NCBI GenBank assembly: GCA_021161765.1 | Contig: JAGGZZ010000106.1 | Coordinates: forward strand, 1-9,624 | Source: Candidatus Methanophagales archaeon | GTDB lineage: Archaea; Halobacteriota; Syntropharchaeia; Alkanophagales; Methanospirareceae | Length of the DNA stretch: 9,624 nt | Reading direction: 5' to 3' | Shown: positions 6,168 to 9,624 of the stretch, one piece after another | Layout of the letters: every line of letters starts with the position of its first letter | Position numbering within the stretch: the stretch's first letter is position 1 | Position numbers and translations under genes: made by a program | Notes under the pieces: model-generated | Databases searched by the model: none | The model's input: only the letters and a program-made list of their open reading frames with translations | What the model was told of the DNA's origin: nothing

Positions 6168-8154
6168 TAACCTCCCTCACACCCGATTTCCCATACGCCT
6201 TTTGCACCACGATTATATGAACACTTGGGTCAGTTACGGTTATCTGGCTGGGAGTGATCAACAAACATTCAGACTCCTTCATTGACGAAATCATCATCTT
6301 ATATATCTCTTCTCGATTGCGAGGGTCCATGTGCAAATCGAACTCGTCCACCGCTCTGAAGGGGGACCGAAGCATCTGCTGAATTGACAACAGGAATGCC
6401 ATTATCGAAGCGGTCTTCTCACCACCGCTTTGCGTATAGTAATCAAACAGAACAGGTGGAGAGCCGCGGAATCCAACGAAAAGTTCTAAACCCGCATTTT
6501 CCATATCTCCATCCTCGACATTAACCACCCGTGCTAACCCGGCAGCGCCTATGCAGGACAGAATCTGCTGAAAAGATGAATTGATAGAATCCAAAAGGTC
6601 GGTTATCGCCTTTCGCCAGATTTTCTTCCTCGAATCGAGTTCGCGCAGCCCTTCTCGTTTATTCGCCATCACTATCTCCGATTTCTCTTTCAATTCCTCA
6701 AACAACCGTGAATAATTCGAGTATATTTCCTCCGTCTCTTCCGGTATCTCACCCAGCGCTTCGATTTTCGCACCCACCAAACTTATTTCATTCTCTATTT
6801 CGCTCTGTTTTCTTTCTGTCGCTATCCTTTCACCTGCTTTTTTCTTCACTGATGCCAGGTCCGTCATCTTTTGATTCACTTTCTCCATCTCTGCTTTAAT
6901 TGCGTTTATATCAACTTCGAGCATGTCGCGCTTAAACCGCAGGACCTCTTCCTTTACTCGATAGCTTATATAAGCTTCCATGTCCGATTCCTGGCTTCTT
7001 TCAACAGCTCCGAGTTTACTTTGCACCTTATTTATTTCCTCTTTCAGCTCTTCGCTTCTTTTAAGAGCTCCTTTTAGCCTTTCCCTTGTTTTATGCACCT
7101 CTTCTTTCTTTCCCAGCTCGCTAAAAAGCCGTTCGTTCTCCCGCAGATGCTCAGCTAAAACCGCAAATTTCGTTTCTTCCTTTTCTAAGTGCAAAAGTTC
7201 GTAAAAGGATTCCTTAGCGGTGATTTTCCACGAGTCGAGTTTTTCCCTCCATACTTTTATCTTTTCTTTTGTGTCCTCTATCCCACTCAGATTTGATTCG
7301 AGCGCAGTTTTCTTCACTTTAAGCCGCTCCGCGAGTATTTTTAACGCTGATTCTTGTTTTATTATACGTGCCCAGATTGCTTCTCTCTTCAACCAGCTTT
7401 TCCTTTCCTCCAGCTCTTCCCGCTGCAAATACTTCTCATGCATCTCTTTCCAGTAACCAAGGCTTTCTTCTGCCCTTCCAAGCAATTCAGAAATAGACTC
7501 GTCTTCGCTTATGATTGATTCGAGCCGGTTCTTCGCTTCTATCACCTTTTCTCGATATGAACTGAATCCAACCGCCTCTTCTAACAGCTTCAGTTTCTCC
7601 TGCGGTGACGTCAGGCAGAATCGTTCCATTGTGTTTTGATGCATGATTATCAGCATATTATTTGGGTCGAGCCCAAAACCTTTGAACAGCCTGGTAACTT
7701 CTTCGTAGCTTATCTGCTTATAATCCGCTTCCCACCAGTAATTCCCATCGTTCCTCAGATACCTCGACAGCATGAAGGTATCGGCATCTGAAAAGCTGAT
7801 TGGTCTTCTCCCATTCGTTTCTTCGTTATCAAATACCAGCGTAATCCTTGCGATTTCCTCGCCTCGCCTTATCAAATCCCTCAGCCTCTTGCTTCTCTCC
7901 GTGTATATCTGACCCAAAGCAACGGAAATCGCTAATAGAATAGATGATTTTCCCGCACCGTTTGGACCTGAAATCAGATTAAGCCCCTGTTTTAGCGGTA
8001 TTCTCGCATATTCGTAGGACATGAAATTTTCTAAGATTATTTCTTTCAGCCAGATGCGGGTACTTTCTTTGGCAGTTAATTTTGGCATTTTATGAGTTCG
8101 GATGAATATATTATTATTAATGTGTTTTTGGAAAGTTAAAGTTTTAAGTAGCAC
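6160..8154 (-). CDS. Compact SMC-like (Smc5/6-related) coiled-coil ATPase
   Basis: ABC-type ATPase of the SMC/Rad50 superfamily, which bridges or organises DNA in chromosome maintenance and repair. Counting from 8154: WLKEIILENFMSYEYARIPL leads to Walker A GPNGAGKSS (63-71); Q-loop region MHQNTMERF; long coiled coil about 190-530; signature QSGGEKT (575-581); Walker B FRAVDEFDLHMDPRNR with D603-E604. The DEFDxxMDxxNR form resembles Smc5/6 rather than Rad50. At 664 residues it is about half a normal SMC. I see no globular hinge and no CxxC zinc hook. The ATG at 8088 (MPKLTAKEST) is the likelier start, with ttaataataatatt about 20-30 bases upstream (8104-8118) as TATA box and an almost leaderless message. 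The last codons and stop lie in repeat copy B. It is divergent from the gene at 8390. Function beyond ATPase-driven DNA handling is inferred. Confidence 0.85.
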   Translation of the reverse strand: MLLKTLTFQKHINNNIFIRTHKMPKLTAKESTRIWLKEIILENFMSYEYARIPLKQGLNLISGPNGAGKSSILLAISVALGQIYTERSKRLRDLIRRGEEIARITLVFDNEETNGRRPISFSDADTFMLSRYLRNDGNYWWEADYKQISYEEVTRLFKGFGLDPNNMLIIMHQNTMERFCLTSPQEKLKLLEEAVGFSSYREKVIEAKNRLESIISEDESISELLGRAEESLGYWKEMHEKYLQREELEERKSWLKREAIWARIIKQESALKILAERLKVKKTALESNLSGIEDTKEKIKVWREKLDSWKITAKESFYELLHLEKEETKFAVLAEHLRENERLFSELGKKEEVHKTRERLKGALKRSEELKEEINKVQSKLGAVERSQESDMEAYISYRVKEEVLRFKRDMLEVDINAIKAEMEKVNQKMTDLASVKKKAGERIATERKQSEIENEISLVGAKIEALGEIPEETEEIYSNYSRLFEELKEKSEIVMANKREGLRELDSRKKIWRKAITDLLDSINSSFQQILSCIGAAGLARVVNVEDGDMENAGLELFVGFRGSPPVLFDYYTQSGGEKTASIMAFLLSIQQMLRSPFRAVDEFDLHMDPRNREEIYKMMISSMKESECLLITPSQITVTDPSVHIIVVQKAYGKSGVREVKK
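8104..8118 (-). promoter_or_regulatory. TATA-like box for the SMC-like gene
   Basis: The minus strand reads ttaataataatatt about 20-30 bases before the ATG at 8088, the spacing expected for an archaeal box A driving a leaderless or nearly leaderless transcript. This supports 8088 over 8154 as the start. The call rests on composition and position only. Confidence 0.4.
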
Positions 8155-8289
8155 AGCGATTATTTAATATTGGGGTGAAAGAGAATGGATTCGAATAAGT
8201 TTATGCCGCACTTGCTTTCGCATCCGAGGCATTGCGGGCAGATATAGTGTATCCCATCCAACTTGAGAGAAAGGGAGGGGCGAAGACAA

Positions 8290-8337
8290 GTGAAGTTCCT
8301 GGCTGATGAATGCGTGATTCGCAATGCTAATGTCTGA
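8290..8337 (+). pseudogene. N-terminal scrap of a DUF5615-like PIN-type toxin
   Basis: GTG start, 15 residues, then TGA. The peptide VKFLADECVIRNANV matches the conserved opening of DUF5615 toxins (typically M-K-F-L-A-D-E-x-V), in which the Asp begins the PIN-like nuclease site. Everything after the first strand is missing and no partner antitoxin is recognisable upstream. The match is short, so it may be chance. Confidence 0.35.
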
Positions 8338-8347
8338 GAATAGAATG

Positions 8348-8358
8348 CTTTATTAAAC
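8348..8358 (+). promoter_or_regulatory. TATA-like box for the 230-codon gene
   Basis: The string ctttattaaac lies about 35-40 bases before the ATG at 8390. An archaeal promoter there would start transcription about 10-15 bases ahead of the ATG. There is no Shine-Dalgarno motif before the ATG, which fits a very short leader. Position-based inference only. Confidence 0.4.
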
Positions 8359-8389
8359 TTACCTGCCAATCAATTATAGAACATAGAAC

Positions 8390-9082
8390 ATGGTCTTAGC
8401 AGGAAAACTATTCCTGGTTGAAGTGGACGTTGATGCCGACTTGCATACGATAGCCGCTAAGCTGAAGGGATTTAAATCAGAAGAGAAATTGAAAGACAAC
8501 GACAAGGATATAAGTTTGATTACTGAGATAAAGGACTTGCACTTAACCGGTGATTCTTTACATGGGACTTTCATCCAGGACCAACTTCTGGATGTCTACC
8601 ATCACGGTGAGCGAGTGCATATACCAACCACGTCTGAAGCTCCTTTCTTCTTCGTTGAGCAAAAGCAAAAGGGTCGGATTGTTCTGACGGTTATGGAGAA
8701 GAAAGCAAGGGCAAATAATATCGCTAATCAGTTGAGCAAAATACTGTTCATAACAACCGGGAAGATAGTAGAAGTGGGGATTGAACCCGCGCGATTTGTG
8801 CGTTTTCATGAAGATAATTTCGAGGACACAAAAGTGATCTTCTTCGACGATGTAAACCTGCCGAATATCAAAAAACTGTCTTTGTATGGCTCTGCTTTGG
8901 GGGATACGTCCTTGTATGTAGACCACTTGAAGCACGGGAAGATATGGTACATCGTATTGAGGTCTAAACGGCATGGAACGGTGGTAGGCGTCACGAGAAA
9001 CGGAGTTGTAACAATTTTCAGCAAAGCGAAGAAAGAAGATTTCATAGATTATGTGAAGGATGAGATTATTGGTTTGATTTAA
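8390..9082 (+). CDS. Conserved-looking archaeal protein of unknown function (230 aa)
   Basis: I do not recognise a named family. The frame is intact, the product soluble, and no signal peptide or membrane segment is visible. Residues 1-80 are an alternating strand/helix region (KLFLVEVDVDADLHTIAAKL) with a central basic/acidic stretch. Residues 97-130 read like a second alpha/beta unit (RIVLTVMEKKARANNIANQL). The strongest pattern is KVIFFDDVNLPNIKKLSLYG (148-167), followed by GDTSLYVDHLKHGKIWYIVL and GVTRNGVVTIF, which has the look of a conserved core. No nucleotide-binding, nuclease or metal-binding signature was identified; the paired Asp in FFDD could be structural or catalytic. The ATG at 8390 has a TATA-like box upstream and no ribosome-binding motif. 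The gene diverges from the SMC-like ATPase, so a functional link is possible but unproven. Confidence 0.75.
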   Translation: MVLAGKLFLVEVDVDADLHTIAAKLKGFKSEEKLKDNDKDISLITEIKDLHLTGDSLHGTFIQDQLLDVYHHGERVHIPTTSEAPFFFVEQKQKGRIVLTVMEKKARANNIANQLSKILFITTGKIVEVGIEPARFVRFHEDNFEDTKVIFFDDVNLPNIKKLSLYGSALGDTSLYVDHLKHGKIWYIVLRSKRHGTVVGVTRNGVVTIFSKAKKEDFIDYVKDEIIGLI

Positions 9083-9100
9083 ACTTCATTCAAATCCCGA

Positions 9101-9345
9101 TCAAAACTTTGCTGTGACAGCTTCAATTTCTCCCTCCTTTTCTATAATCCGAAGCTGAGTTACTTGTGGGATGGTTATTTCAGCCGCACCCTCAGAATTA
9201 AGATTCTCATACAATATTCTGAGTATGTTTTCATCTATTTTATTAAGAAAACGGAGAGATGATGTCGCAAGATAAGTTTGATCAAATTTGCTTCGCTAAT
9301 TTCAGTTAGTTTCTTTTTATATATGAATGCTCCATCAACCCACAT
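9101..9345 (-). pseudogene. Decayed minus-strand coding fragment of unknown family
   Basis: Two minus-strand frames give protein-like sequence that joins end to end. From about 9345 to 9284 one frame reads MWVDGAFIYKKKLTEISEA. From about 9289 to the TGA at 9101-9103 the other reads KFDQTYLATSSLRFLNKIDE, NILRILYENLNSEGAAEITI and PQVTQLRIIEKEGEIEAVTAKF. A single base lost near gcaaatttg (about 9284-9289) would explain the break. The pattern of hydrophobic and charged residues is that of real coding sequence, but I cannot assign a family. No start signal is evident, so it is probably a gene remnant. Confidence 0.45.
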
Positions 9346-9503
9346 TATTTGATGGTTTTTGGTGTGCTTCCTGAGCTATTCACCGCCTATGCATGGATAA
9401 AACGTGCATATAGCACAAAAAATACGGTCATCCGGCGAAAGCAGCAGGGGGTAAAAAACAAATCGTGCATGCAATCAATCAATGATGCCTCTCAGGACGA
9501 TGC
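9346..9503. other. Spacer with no recognised gene; T-rich minus-strand tract
   Basis: I see no convincing coding sequence here. About 40-55 bases after the stop of the minus-strand gene at 9504, the minus strand carries a T6 run (plus-strand gtaaaaaac, about 9451-9459), which could end transcription in the U-tract manner used by archaea. A GCATGC palindrome lies just before it. Confidence 0.3.
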
Positions 9504-9624
9504 TTATTTGGGGAGAGAAGTGACATCCAGAATATCCATCTTCTCCCTCATGAGCTCGACAAAGCTATTTATGCTCGCGATCTGCTCGTGATAGCCTGCT
9601 TTTGCCTTTTTCGCGTTAAACTCC
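9504..9624 (-). CDS. C-terminal end of an unidentified protein, runs off the window
   Basis: The minus strand is open from the window edge to a TAA at 9504-9506, giving 39 residues: EFNAKKAKAGYHEQIASINS then FVELMREKMDILDVTSLPK. It is helical, charged and protein-like, with no stop or awkward composition, and is the tail of a gene whose body lies beyond 9624. There are no motifs that allow a family call. Plus-strand readings of the same DNA are less protein-like. Confidence 0.55.
   Translation of the reverse strand, partial: EFNAKKAKAGYHEQIASINSFVELMREKMDILDVTSLPK

Larger units (their letters stand above)
8155..8389. other. Divergent spacer with toxin-gene scrap and short ORFs
   Basis: This region separates the minus-strand SMC-like gene from the plus-strand 230-codon gene. 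It holds a 20-codon plus ORF (8185-8247, MDSNKFMPHLL...) with a good GGGGTGA ribosome-binding motif; a 15-codon plus ORF (8290-8337) reading VKFLADECVIRNANV; and a 69-codon minus ORF (8160-8369) with CPQCLGCESKC. None is convincing as a full gene. The second looks like the start of a DUF5615 PIN-like toxin, so this is probably decayed insert plus promoter DNA. Confidence 0.4.

Noticed and set aside
6708..7456. Plus-strand Ser/Phe/Leu-rich frames opposite the SMC-like coiled coil
   Set aside because: Antisense of a Glu/Lys-rich coiled coil; no independent support.
6160..8154. Calling the SMC-like gene Rad50, partner of the Mre11-like protein
   Set aside because: No zinc-hook CxxC, and the Walker B region has the DEFDxxMDxxNR form seen in Smc5/6-like proteins.
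8558..9045. Minus-strand frames opposite the 230-codon gene
   Set aside because: The plus frame is longer and more protein-like, with a suitable promoter position.
9349..9591. 80-codon plus-strand frame near the right edge
   Set aside because: Basic, low-information sequence overlapping the clearly protein-like minus-strand tail at 9504-9624.

Overview
The window looks archaeal, most likely a methanogen- or ANME-type euryarchaeon (Halobacteriota). The lineage is inferred from gene content and style, not from a marker gene. Supporting signs are an Mre11-type nuclease, a DUF2284 metal-binding protein, an archaeal-style tRNA-Gln, A/T-rich TATA-like boxes about 20-40 bases before starts, and genes with little or no leader. 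GC is moderate and intergenic DNA is clearly A+T-rich.

Layout. (1) 1-1135, +: an Mre11/SbcD-like nuclease gene whose 5' end lies outside or is broken, with an in-frame TAG near the left edge. (2) 1136-1418: an intergenic stretch with copy A of a repeated element and two back-to-back hairpins. (3) 1419-1491, +: tRNA-Gln(TTG) with two unusual cytidines. (4) 1497-2206, -: a DUF2284 Fe-S/metal-binding protein, preceded by and overlapping a small His-rich ORF. (5) 2219-2889, -: an HTH transposase-like gene split by a -1 frame change at a nine-A run. (6) 2949-about 3670, +: the C-terminal remnant of a large DUF1998-type SF2 helicase. (7) 3683-6046, -: a type ISP-like restriction-methylation gene broken at three places. 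(8) 6056-6167: copy B of the repeated element, inverted relative to copy A. (9) 6160-8154, -: a compact SMC-like (Smc5/6-like) ATPase. (10) 8155-8389: a divergent promoter region holding gene scraps. (11) 8390-9082, +: a conserved-looking 230-residue protein of unknown function. (12) 9083-9503: a decayed minus-strand coding fragment. (13) 9504-9624, -: the C-terminal end of an unknown gene running off the window.

Reading of the whole. Two DNA-repair/chromosome genes (Mre11-like and SMC-like) point towards each other and frame about 5 kb of accessory DNA. That segment holds a tRNA, a mobile-element-like gene and wrecked defence genes. Copies A and B of the same short inverted-repeat element sit exactly at its two borders, against the 3' ends of the two genes. 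The simplest reading is an ancestral convergent pair pushed apart by acquired DNA that is now decaying. The helicase and restriction-methylation remnants probably came from a former defence island. The most promising uncharacterised unit is the hingeless SMC-like ATPase and the divergent 230-residue gene beside it.
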